Of a stretch of 12,412 bases of DNA, positions 5,178-11,681 are shown piece after piece. Positions within the stretch are counted from its first letter, which is position 1, and every line of letters begins with the position of its first letter. A program made the translations under genes and the position numbers. The DNA is from JAICJR01 sp036491015 (GTDB lineage: Bacteria; Actinomycetota; Thermoleophilia; Solirubrobacterales; Thermoleophilaceae), in contig DASXCV010000229.1 of NCBI GenBank assembly GCA_036491015.1, forward strand, positions 1 through 12,412, in the 5' to 3' direction. Below the pieces are notes generated by a model. The model was not told the DNA's origin, did no database searches, and saw nothing but the letters and a program-made list of their open reading frames with translations.

Positions 5178-6803
5178 CGCAGCGCGATTCCCTCCGCACT
5201 CGCCAGGTCGCGCCAGTCGTGCAGCTCCTCGTCCACGCGTGCATCGTCCCAGCCCAGCTCGGGCGCCATCGCCTCGGCCACCAGTCGTGGCGCCTCGGCG
5301 TCAGCCGCCGTCAGCGCCGGCGCGGCGAGGAGGGCCAGGCGCGTGCGGCGCATGAGTACGTCGGCGAGGCTGCGCGCCTGCTCCTGCGCGGCCGCGAACG
5401 GCGCCTCGGCGAGCAGGTCCGGCAGGTCGGGCACGATGCGGCGGGCCAGCTCAGGTCGCGCGGCGGCCAGGTCGAGCACCCCGCGCGCCGCGTGCCCGTA
5501 GCGGCCGCCGAGCGCCAGGCGGGCCTCGTCGTCCACGCCGTCCACCTGCGGCAGGTCGCCGTCCTCTGGCGGCAGTCCGAGCGGGATCTCGTGCGTGCGA
5601 CACTCGGCCTCGCGCGACTCGCGCTCCACGAGGCGGTCGACCGTCATCTTCGCCATCCGCCGCCAGGTGGTGAGCTTGCCGCCGGTGATCGTGAGCATGC
5701 CGGAGCTCGTCTCGTACAGCTCGGCCTTGCGGGAGATGTCCACCGACTTCTTCGGGTCGCCGGTGGAGATCAGCGGGCGGACGCCCGCGTAGGCGCCCGT
5801 GAGGTCGGCCGCGCTCAGCGAGGTGTCGAAGAACTCGTTGCACGCGTCGAGCAGGTACTCGACGTCATCGGGGTCGGGCGCGATGTGGTCGAGCGGCCCG
5901 TCGTAGTCGTTGTCTGTCGTGCCGATCAGCGTGCGGCCGAGCCAGGGCAGCGCGAAGATCGTGCGGCCCCCGCCCGCGGGCACGATCGCGCCCGCCCTCA
6001 GGTCGAGCTGGTCAGACGAGAGCGTGATGTGGGTGCCGCGGCTCGGGTGGATGCGCGGCACCTCCTCCTCGGCGTAGATCTCGTCCGGGCGGATCTGGTC
6101 GGCCCACACGCCCGTCGCGTTCACCACGTTCTCGGCCGTGAGCTCGAACTCCGTGCCGGTGTGACGGTCGAGGCAGAGCACGCCCGCCGCGGTCCACGAG
6201 ACCCGTTACCTCCGCGCGGTTGGCGATCACGGCGCCGAAGCGCTCGGCCTCGCCCAGCACGGTGAGCACGAGCCGCACGTCGTCGGTCTGGCAGTCGTAG
6301 AAGAGATAGGCGGAGGTGGGGTTGCGCGGCGCAAGCGCGGGGATCAGCTCGAGCGTCTCCTCCGCGCTGATCACGCGGTGGCGGTCCGGGCTCCACTCCT
6401 CGTCGCCCGGGCGGCGGCGCAGCCGGTCGCGCGCCATCACGTCGTACATGTTCAGCCCCACGCCCACGAGCAGGTCGGGCCGCTTGCCGTCGAAGCCGGG
6501 CACTAGCAGCGGCAACGGGTGCACGAGGTGCGGCGCGAGATTGACCATCAGCGCGCGCTCGAGCAGCGCCTCGCGCACGAGGCCGAGGTCGAAGTTCTGC
6601 AGGTAGCGGAGGCCGCCGTGCACGAGCTTGGAGGAGCGGCTGGAGGTGCCCGAGCCGAAGTCGTCGCGCTCCACCAGCGCCACGCTGTACCCGCGCGAGG
6701 CGGCGTCGAGCGCCACGCCGGCGCCGGTGATCCCGCCGCCGATCACCACGACGTCGAAGCTGTCCTCCTGCAGCGCGGCGACCGCGTCCTCGCGGCGAAT
6801 CAC
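5174..6803 (-). pseudogene. glpD: Glycerol-3-phosphate dehydrogenase (GlpD), interrupted by a frameshift near 6182-6195
   Basis: Joined, the two frames give a near full-length FAD-dependent glycerol-3-phosphate dehydrogenase of about 540 aa, which oxidises sn-glycerol-3-phosphate to dihydroxyacetone phosphate and passes electrons to quinone. The first frame starts at the GTG at 6803 and supplies the FAD dinucleotide motif 'VVVIGGGITGAGVALDAA' and the family signature 'GTSSRSSKLVHGGLRYL'. The second frame, readable from about 6190 to 5174, supplies 'NVVNATGVWAD', 'RGTHITL', 'GTTDNDYDG', 'AYAGVRPL' and 'GGKLTTWRRMAKMTVDRL', plus the C-terminal helical domain. The break falls between '..EVTGLVD' and 'GVLCLDRHTG..', in a weakly conserved hairpin. 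Removing one base, for example from the CC at 6191-6192, restores a single frame. All catalytic and FAD residues survive, so this is either a very recent mutation or a sequencing/assembly error. The start overlaps the nitroreductase stop, and the stop overlaps folP. Confidence 0.88.
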
Positions 6804-7309
6804 GGCAGGTACGTTACGTAGTGCCCAGCCGGCTCACGCTCGGGCGCTTCCTTCCCCTGGCGCGGGTAGCCGAGGTGAAGGAGGGCCACGAAGCGCTCGT
6901 CGTGCGGGATGCCGACGGCGGCGCGGCCCTCGGCGGTGCGCAGGATGCCGGGCGTGCGCCAGTAGCCCACGAGCCCGCGGGCGTGCGCGGCCACGAGCAC
7001 GATGTAGGCGGCCACGCCGGTGGAGAGCAGGTCCTCCTCGTCCTGGAGCGGGTCGCCCATGCGCGTGGTGGTGACGACGATCAGCGTCGGCGCGCGGTCG
7101 AGCTTGCCCGCCGCCTCGGGACCCGCGGCCTCCTTGAGCTTGGCGAGCGTGTCGGGCCCGAGCACGTGGAAGCGCCACGGGTTCGTGAGGTGGTGGTTGG
7201 GCGCCCAGCGCGCGAGCTCGAGCAGCTCGTCGAGCGTCTGGCGGTCGACCGGCTCGGGCGCGTACGCCTTGTGCGTCCGCCTCGTGCGGATTGCTTCCTC
7301 TAGGTCCAT
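6800..7309 (-). CDS. Nitroreductase-family FMN oxidoreductase (YdjA-like)
   Basis: This 169-aa enzyme of the FMN-dependent nitroreductase fold begins MDLEEAIRTRRTHKAY, with the basic FMN-phosphate-binding stretch 'RTRRTHK' (8-14). 'ARWAPNHHLTNPWRFHVL' follows (about 33-50), then the helix 'STGVAAYIVLVAAHARGL' and 'GYWRTPGIL' near residue 115. The length and these strings fit the short YdjA-like branch, which reduces nitro compounds or other electrophiles with NAD(P)H; the physiological substrate is generally unknown. I chose the ATG at 7309. Reading further upstream enters low-complexity sequence that is a shadow of the preceding gene. The gap to that gene is only 16 bp and the stop overlaps the glpD GTG, so it sits inside the operon. 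It is not obviously BluB despite the B12-like context. Confidence 0.87.
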   Translation of the reverse strand: MDLEEAIRTRRTHKAYAPEPVDRQTLDELLELARWAPNHHLTNPWRFHVLGPDTLAKLKEAAGPEAAGKLDRAPTLIVVTTTRMGDPLQDEEDLLSTGVAAYIVLVAAHARGLVGYWRTPGILRTAEGRAAVGIPHDERFVALLHLGYPRQGKEAPEREPAGHYVTYLP

Positions 7310-7325
7310 CGGACCGGGAAGATTG

Positions 7326-9224
7326 TCACGCGGGGCTTGAACGGCCGCGCAGGCGCCTGCGGGTGAGATATGCGCCAGCGGCGAACGCGGCCACGGCGAA
7401 CACGGCGAGGGCGATGCCCAGGTCGTGGTGGTTGGCCGACTTCTCGTGCGCGGTGGAGGGCTGGGCACGGTGGTTGGGAGCCGTCACGTCCGCGCTCGGC
7501 TCCGCCATCGAGGGATCCGTGGCGATCGTCGCGGTGGGCGCCGGCACGATCGTCTGGCCGTGCGACTTCGGCTTCCTGTGGGCGACGTGCGCGATCGGCA
7601 CCTTGGCCTTCGCGGGCTTCGCCGCCGGCGCGGGCGCCGGCTTCGGCGCGGTCTTCGCCACCTGCACCGAGCCCCTGCGCTTGGGCGCCGGCACCGGAAA
7701 CGGCTTGCGCGCGAGCGCCGTCAGCGCCTGGCCGGTGACCCACACCGGCGACTGCGCGCTCGTGCGCGAGTAGCGGATCGCGCCGTTCCCCTGCTGGAGC
7801 GAGACGAGGTATGAGATCGGGTTGTGGCCGTTGCGGCGCAGCGACGTCGGGTTCGCGCCCCCCGCCACCAGGCCCTGAACCGCCCAGGCGGTGGACTGGG
7901 CGTTCGAGTCGTCGCCCTTCATCTGGCCGAAGCCGCCGTCGGGATGCTGGGACTTCCGCAGATAGGCCACCGCCTGCTTCGCCGCGCTCGTGTTCGCGCG
8001 GCCCATCGCGGCGAACGCCTGGAGCACGGAGCCCGTGTCGTCGGCGTCGCTCGAGGCGCCCTTCGGCCCGAAGCCGAAGCCGCCGTCCGTGTTCTGCTGG
8101 CGCTCCATCCAGAGCGTGGAGGTGCGCAGCGACTGCGTGGACGCGCCGCCGGCGCGCATCGCGAGGATGCCGAAGGAGGTGTGGTCCACGAGCCCGTCCC
8201 ACGAGCCGTTCGGCTTGCGCAGGCTCCGGAGCTGGGACACGAGGGCGTGGCCGCCGAAGCTGCGCGCGGACAGCCCGGACGCGTGGATCAGCAGGATCGT
8301 GCGCTCGAGGTCCCCGACGTCCGTGGCCTTCGGAAGGTGGCCGCGCGTGTATGAGATCGCGGTCGCCTTGCCGTGGCGGACATCGCGCGGGTTCGCCCCC
8401 GCCGCCGCCAGGCCGAGTCCCACCCAGCCGGTGTAGAGCGAGCTCGACGACTGGTGGGGCGCGCCGCCGAAGCCGCCGTCGGCGTTCTGGGCGTGCTCGA
8501 CGTAGCTGAGCGCCTTGCTCTTGGCACTGGCCGCGGCCTGGGCGGGTGTGCCGTTCGTGGCCACCAGCGCCGCGGGCAGGAGCAGCGCCGCCGCCAGGGC
8601 AGCCGCCACCGCCGGCTGCGCCCAGCGCACCTCGAAGCGGCGCCGGTAGCGCCGCAACGCCCGCACGAAGGCGGGCCCTATTGCCAGGGCAAAGACGAAG
8701 TTCCCCACCGCGTGAGCCAGGTTATACGGGAACGAGGTGCCGGAAACCGCGATGTACGACGCCAGGTTGTGCGTGGCGGAGAGGGTCCACTGGTAGAAGT
8801 CGAGCAGCGCGCCGTAGCCGAAGCCCGCGGCGGCGCACACCAGCGCGAGCGGCAGCCGGCGCGGCTCGCGGCCGTGGAGCGCCTTGCCGATCAGGCCGCC
8901 CGCCACCCCCACGAGGCCCCACGCGACCATCTGCCACGGCGTCCAGGGGCCCTGGCCGAAGAAGACGTTCGAGGCGAGCGCGGTGATCGCCCCCACCGCG
9001 AAGCCGGGCGCAGCGCCGATCGCGAGGCCGGCGAACAGCACGATGTCGGTCGTGGGCTTGACGTTCGGGAACGGGGCGAACGCGATCCGCCCCACCACCG
9101 CCAGCGCCGCCAGCGTGGCCACGAGCGACACCACCTTGGCCGACGGCTTGGTGTGCTCGAACCAGGCGAAGCCGATGCCGAGCACCACCACGAGCACGAG
9201 CGCCGAGGCGAGCTGCCAGCTCAC
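7326..9224 (-). CDS. ECF transporter S component fused to an extracytoplasmic terpenoid-cyclase-like (alpha-toroid) domain
   Basis: This 632-aa multidomain membrane protein starts with a GTG at 9224 that overlaps the ATPase stop (GTGA) and has GAGGGAG 8 bases upstream. Residues 1-200 are an S-component (substrate-binding) membrane domain of about six helices, with 'PFPNVKPTTDIVLFAG' (51-66) and 'SNVFFGQGPWTPWQM' (85-99). A basic cytoplasmic stretch (190-200) precedes a further helix (203-222) that should place what follows outside. Residues 236-507 are an alpha/alpha toroid of the prenyltransferase/squalene-cyclase/intrinsic-factor type, with repeats 'AQNADGGFGG' (245-254), 'LRKPNGSWDG' (335-344), 'QQNTDGGFGFG' (376-386), 'QHPDGGFGQ' (426-434) and 'LQQGNGAIRYS' (476-486). 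A Pro/Ala/Lys-rich linker (508-600), a final helix (602-621) and the basic tail RRRLRGR anchor it again. Neighbours encode the T and A components and a DUF4430 protein. I infer a substrate-capturing S subunit, possibly for cobalamin. The domains are visible; the substrate is inferred. Confidence 0.85.
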   Translation of the reverse strand: MSWQLASALVLVVVLGIGFAWFEHTKPSAKVVSLVATLAALAVVGRIAFAPFPNVKPTTDIVLFAGLAIGAAPGFAVGAITALASNVFFGQGPWTPWQMVAWGLVGVAGGLIGKALHGREPRRLPLALVCAAAGFGYGALLDFYQWTLSATHNLASYIAVSGTSFPYNLAHAVGNFVFALAIGPAFVRALRRYRRRFEVRWAQPAVAAALAAALLLPAALVATNGTPAQAAASAKSKALSYVEHAQNADGGFGGAPHQSSSSLYTGWVGLGLAAAGANPRDVRHGKATAISYTRGHLPKATDVGDLERTILLIHASGLSARSFGGHALVSQLRSLRKPNGSWDGLVDHTSFGILAMRAGGASTQSLRTSTLWMERQQNTDGGFGFGPKGASSDADDTGSVLQAFAAMGRANTSAAKQAVAYLRKSQHPDGGFGQMKGDDSNAQSTAWAVQGLVAGGANPTSLRRNGHNPISYLVSLQQGNGAIRYSRTSAQSPVWVTGQALTALARKPFPVPAPKRRGSVQVAKTAPKPAPAPAAKPAKAKVPIAHVAHRKPKSHGQTIVPAPTATIATDPSMAEPSADVTAPNHRAQPSTAHEKSANHHDLGIALAVFAVAAFAAGAYLTRRRLRGRSSPA

Positions 9225-10807
9225 GACACGAGCTCCCTCGCCAGCACCGCCGCGCCCTGCTCGGGCGTGAGCGCGCCGGCGGCGCCTCCGAGCACCCGCG
9301 CCACCTCGGTGGCGAAGTACCAGCCGCCCGCGAGCACCTCGTCCACGGGCCCGTCGGCGATCAGCTCGCCCTCCCCCATCAGCAGCACGCGCTCGGCCAG
9401 GTTGGCCGCGAACTCGGGGTCGTGCGTGGCCACGATCACCGCTGCGCCGCCCTGGGCGAGCTCGTGCAGTCGCAGCGCGAGCGCCTCCTTGCGGGAGCGG
9501 TCCATGCCACGCGTGGGCTCGTCGAGGCACACCACCGCCGGCGCGTTTTCACCCGACAGCACCACCTCGAGCGCGAGCCTCTGACGCTCGCCGCCTGAGA
9601 GGTCGCGCGGGTCGGCGTCGCCGCGGCCGTCGAGCCCGGCGCTCACGAGTCCGGCCTCGCCCGCCTCCTCGCGCGCATGCTCGTGGATGAGGTAGTCGCC
9701 CGGGTTCTGGAGCAGCAGCGCAACCTCGCCGCTCGTCTTCACGCTCCCGCGTGTGGGCTCGAGCAGGCCCTTCGCGTGCTTGAGCAAGGTGCTCTTGCCC
9801 GCGCCGTTGCGCCCCATCAGCGCAACCAGCTCGCCGGGCTCCACCCGCACGTCCACGCCGCGGAGGATCGCCGGGCCGTTCTCGATCTCATGCCACACGC
9901 CGCGCAGCTCGAGGGCGGCCGGCGCGCGCTTGCGGCGCCTGCCCGGCTCGGCCCGCGGCTCCGGCTGCGGCTCGAGCTCGATGCCCGCATCCCGGAGCGC
10001 GGCCTTCGCCTGCTTCACCGAGGCCGGCAGCGGCCGCAGCCCGGCTAGGGAGAACAGGCGCGCGGCGGGCGTGGCGAGCGGCGGCCGCACCTCGGCGGCC
10101 CAGGCGAGGAAGTCGGCGGGCGCCGCGTCGCAGGCGATACGGCCGCCGTCGAGAGCGAGCACGCGGTCGGCCGCCGGGAGGCAGCGCTCGAGCCGGTGCT
10201 CCGAGAGCAGCACGGTTGTGCCCCACTCCTCGTTGAGCCGGCGCAGCAGCCAGATCAGCTCGTCGCCCGCCACCGGGTCGAGCTGCGAGGTGGGCTCGTC
10301 CAGGAGGAGCAGGCGCGGCCGGTGGGCGAGCGCCGCCGCCAGGGCCACGCGCTGGAGCTCGCCGCCGGACAGCGTGTCCGTCCGCCGCGCGAGCAGCTGC
10401 CCGATGCCGAGCGCGAGCGCCGCCTCCTCCACCGCGCGCGCCACGGCGGCCGGGCTCTCGCCGCGGTGCTCGAGGCCGAGCGCGATCTCGGCCCGCACGC
10501 CGCCCATCACCACCTGCGACTCCGGGTCCTGGAACAGCGTGCCGCACACCTCCGAGAGATCGCCCGGGCCGTGGTCGCGGATCGACATGCCGCCGACCGT
10601 GAACTCCCCTGACGCCTCGCCGCCATGGAAGTGGGGCACGAGCCCGCAGGCCGCGCGCAGGAGCGTGGACTTGCCGCTGCCGGACTCGCCCGCGAGCAGG
10701 GTGAACGAGCCTGCCTCGAGCTCGAGCGAGATGTTGCCGAGCGCCCGGTGCGGCGCGTCCGGATACGTGTACGAGAAGTCCTCGGCCACGAGGATCGGCT
10801 CAGGCAC
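9221..10807 (-). CDS. Fused double ATPase of an ECF transporter (EcfA-EcfA')
   Basis: This 528-aa protein holds two ABC ATPase domains in one chain. Domain 1 has Walker A 'GESGSGKST' (40-48), 'FQDPESQVV' with the Q-loop (92-100), signature 'LSGGELQR' (146-153), Walker B 'LLLLDEPTSQLD' (166-177) and the switch His in 'LSEHRLE' (H204). Domain 2 has 'GRNGAGKST' (332-340), 'LLQNPGDYL' (365-373), 'LSGGERQR' (403-410), 'VVCLDEPTRGMD' (425-436) and 'ATHDPEFA' (H462). A charged, proline-rich linker (about 278-296) joins them. Both sites look catalytically intact. Together they would power import through EcfT and the S component at the inner face of the membrane. The GTG start at 10807 overlaps the ecfT stop by 8 bases, and the stop overlaps the S-component start. 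The tail 'GGWYFATEVARVL' to the end extends beyond the core and is a feature of this ECF subgroup, in my recollection. Confidence 0.93.
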   Translation of the reverse strand: MPEPILVAEDFSYTYPDAPHRALGNISLELEAGSFTLLAGESGSGKSTLLRAACGLVPHFHGGEASGEFTVGGMSIRDHGPGDLSEVCGTLFQDPESQVVMGGVRAEIALGLEHRGESPAAVARAVEEAALALGIGQLLARRTDTLSGGELQRVALAAALAHRPRLLLLDEPTSQLDPVAGDELIWLLRRLNEEWGTTVLLSEHRLERCLPAADRVLALDGGRIACDAAPADFLAWAAEVRPPLATPAARLFSLAGLRPLPASVKQAKAALRDAGIELEPQPEPRAEPGRRRKRAPAALELRGVWHEIENGPAILRGVDVRVEPGELVALMGRNGAGKSTLLKHAKGLLEPTRGSVKTSGEVALLLQNPGDYLIHEHAREEAGEAGLVSAGLDGRGDADPRDLSGGERQRLALEVVLSGENAPAVVCLDEPTRGMDRSRKEALALRLHELAQGGAAVIVATHDPEFAANLAERVLLMGEGELIADGPVDEVLAGGWYFATEVARVLGGAAGALTPEQGAAVLARELVS

Positions 10808-11681
10808 GCGCCACCCCCAGCCTGCCGGAGGCGCCGAGGAACGGCGCGGCGGCGAGCGCGATGAACGCGACCCCCAGGACGAGCTCGGAGGTGCCGGCGC
10901 TCACCACGGTGGTCGGGTACGCCTGGAACCCGCCCGCGCCCGCGAGCTTCGCCCCCACCGCCAGCGCGACGATCGCCAGCGCGCTCGCGAGCACGCGGAT
11001 GTCGTGGCGCGACCAGGGCCGGCGCGCCACCTGCGGGCGCCGCGCGCGCGAGTAGCCGCGCACCTCGAGGGCGGCGGCCAGCTCGACAGCCCGCTCGAGC
11101 GACCCCGCCACCGCGGCCCGTGCGACCGTCGTGCGCCCGGGCGGCTCGGGGCGGCAGCGGGCCGCCTCGCTCTTGCGCGACGCGTCGCGCGCCAGCACCG
11201 GCACGAGCCGCGTGGTGAGCGCGGCCGCCAGCGCCGAGCGGTAGGAGATCCGGCGCAGCGCGCGCAGCAGCTCGTCGGGGTCGACGGCCACCGACATCAG
11301 CGCGAACGCGAGCACCACGTCGAGCACGCGCAGCGCGGCCACCGCGCCGTAGACGACCGCCTCGAGGGTCACGTCCCAGCGGCGCCCGAGGAAGGAGCCG
11401 CCGCGCCAGATCACCGTGAGGCCGTCGGAGGTGACGAGCGGGTTGATGATCACCACGAGCAGCGCCAGCCCGGCGGCGTACACGGCCCAGCGGCGCAGGT
11501 CGCGCGCCACGCCGGCGCCCGCGGCGGCCACCACGATCGCGCCGAGCAGCGAGCCGAGCACGATCGGGTTGTCGTAGAGGATCGGGGCGAACGCGAGAGC
11601 CATGCAGAAGGTCGCCGACACGCCGGCCCGCGCCGCATGCAGGGCGCTCGCCCGGCGCCGGTAGACCGGGACGAGGCTCAT
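10800..11681 (-). CDS. ecfT: ECF transporter transmembrane (T) component, EcfT/CbiQ family
   Basis: This 293-aa membrane protein begins MSLVPVYRRRASALHAAR. Hydrophobic segments lie near residues 22-36, 40-58, 65-83, 105-130, 229-249 and 266-283. Between the middle and last helices is the cytoplasmic coupling region that contacts the ATPases. It includes 'LTTRLVPVLARDASR' (155-169), with Arg-containing motifs of the Ala-Arg-X type, and 'LAAALEVRGYSRARRP' (201-216), the typical 'EaRGy' element of CbiQ/EcfT proteins. The T subunit transmits ATPase movements to the S subunit to topple it in the membrane. The ATG at 11681 overlaps the stop of the DUF4430 gene (ATGA), with GGTGGG just upstream, and its end overlaps the ATPase start. 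With the A and S genes next door it completes a dedicated (group I-like) ECF importer rather than a shared module. Confidence 0.9.
   Translation of the reverse strand: MSLVPVYRRRASALHAARAGVSATFCMALAFAPILYDNPIVLGSLLGAIVVAAAGAGVARDLRRWAVYAAGLALLVVIINPLVTSDGLTVIWRGGSFLGRRWDVTLEAVVYGAVAALRVLDVVLAFALMSVAVDPDELLRALRRISYRSALAAALTTRLVPVLARDASRKSEAARCRPEPPGRTTVARAAVAGSLERAVELAAALEVRGYSRARRPQVARRPWSRHDIRVLASALAIVALAVGAKLAGAGGFQAYPTTVVSAGTSELVLGVAFIALAAAPFLGASGRLGVARA

Noticed and set aside
6182..6195. Programmed frameshifting in glpD
   Set aside because: There is no slippery heptamer with a following pseudoknot that I can see, and programmed shifts are not known for this enzyme. A mutation or sequencing error is simpler.
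5045..6265. A 406-codon plus-strand open frame opposite glpD
   Set aside because: Its Arg/Ala/Val-rich translation mirrors the glpD codons on the other strand, and no ribosome binding site or domain is visible.
6800..7309. BluB (5,6-dimethylbenzimidazole synthase) as the identity of the nitroreductase, suggested by the possible B12 context
   Set aside because: Length (169 aa) and strings such as 'ARWAPNHHLTNPWRFHVL' and 'GYWRTPGIL' fit the YdjA-like branch better. The B12 context itself is an inference.
7310..7468. An N-terminal extension of the nitroreductase by 53 residues
   Set aside because: The extra residues are Pro/Ser/Thr-rich shadow sequence of the overlapping S-component gene. The family starts at MDLEEAIRTRR.
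9225..9530. A 102-residue N-terminal extension of the S-component fusion
   Set aside because: It is Arg/Gly-rich shadow of the ATPase gene. The GTG at 9224, with GAGGGAG 8 bases upstream and a 4-base overlap with the ATPase stop, is the natural start.
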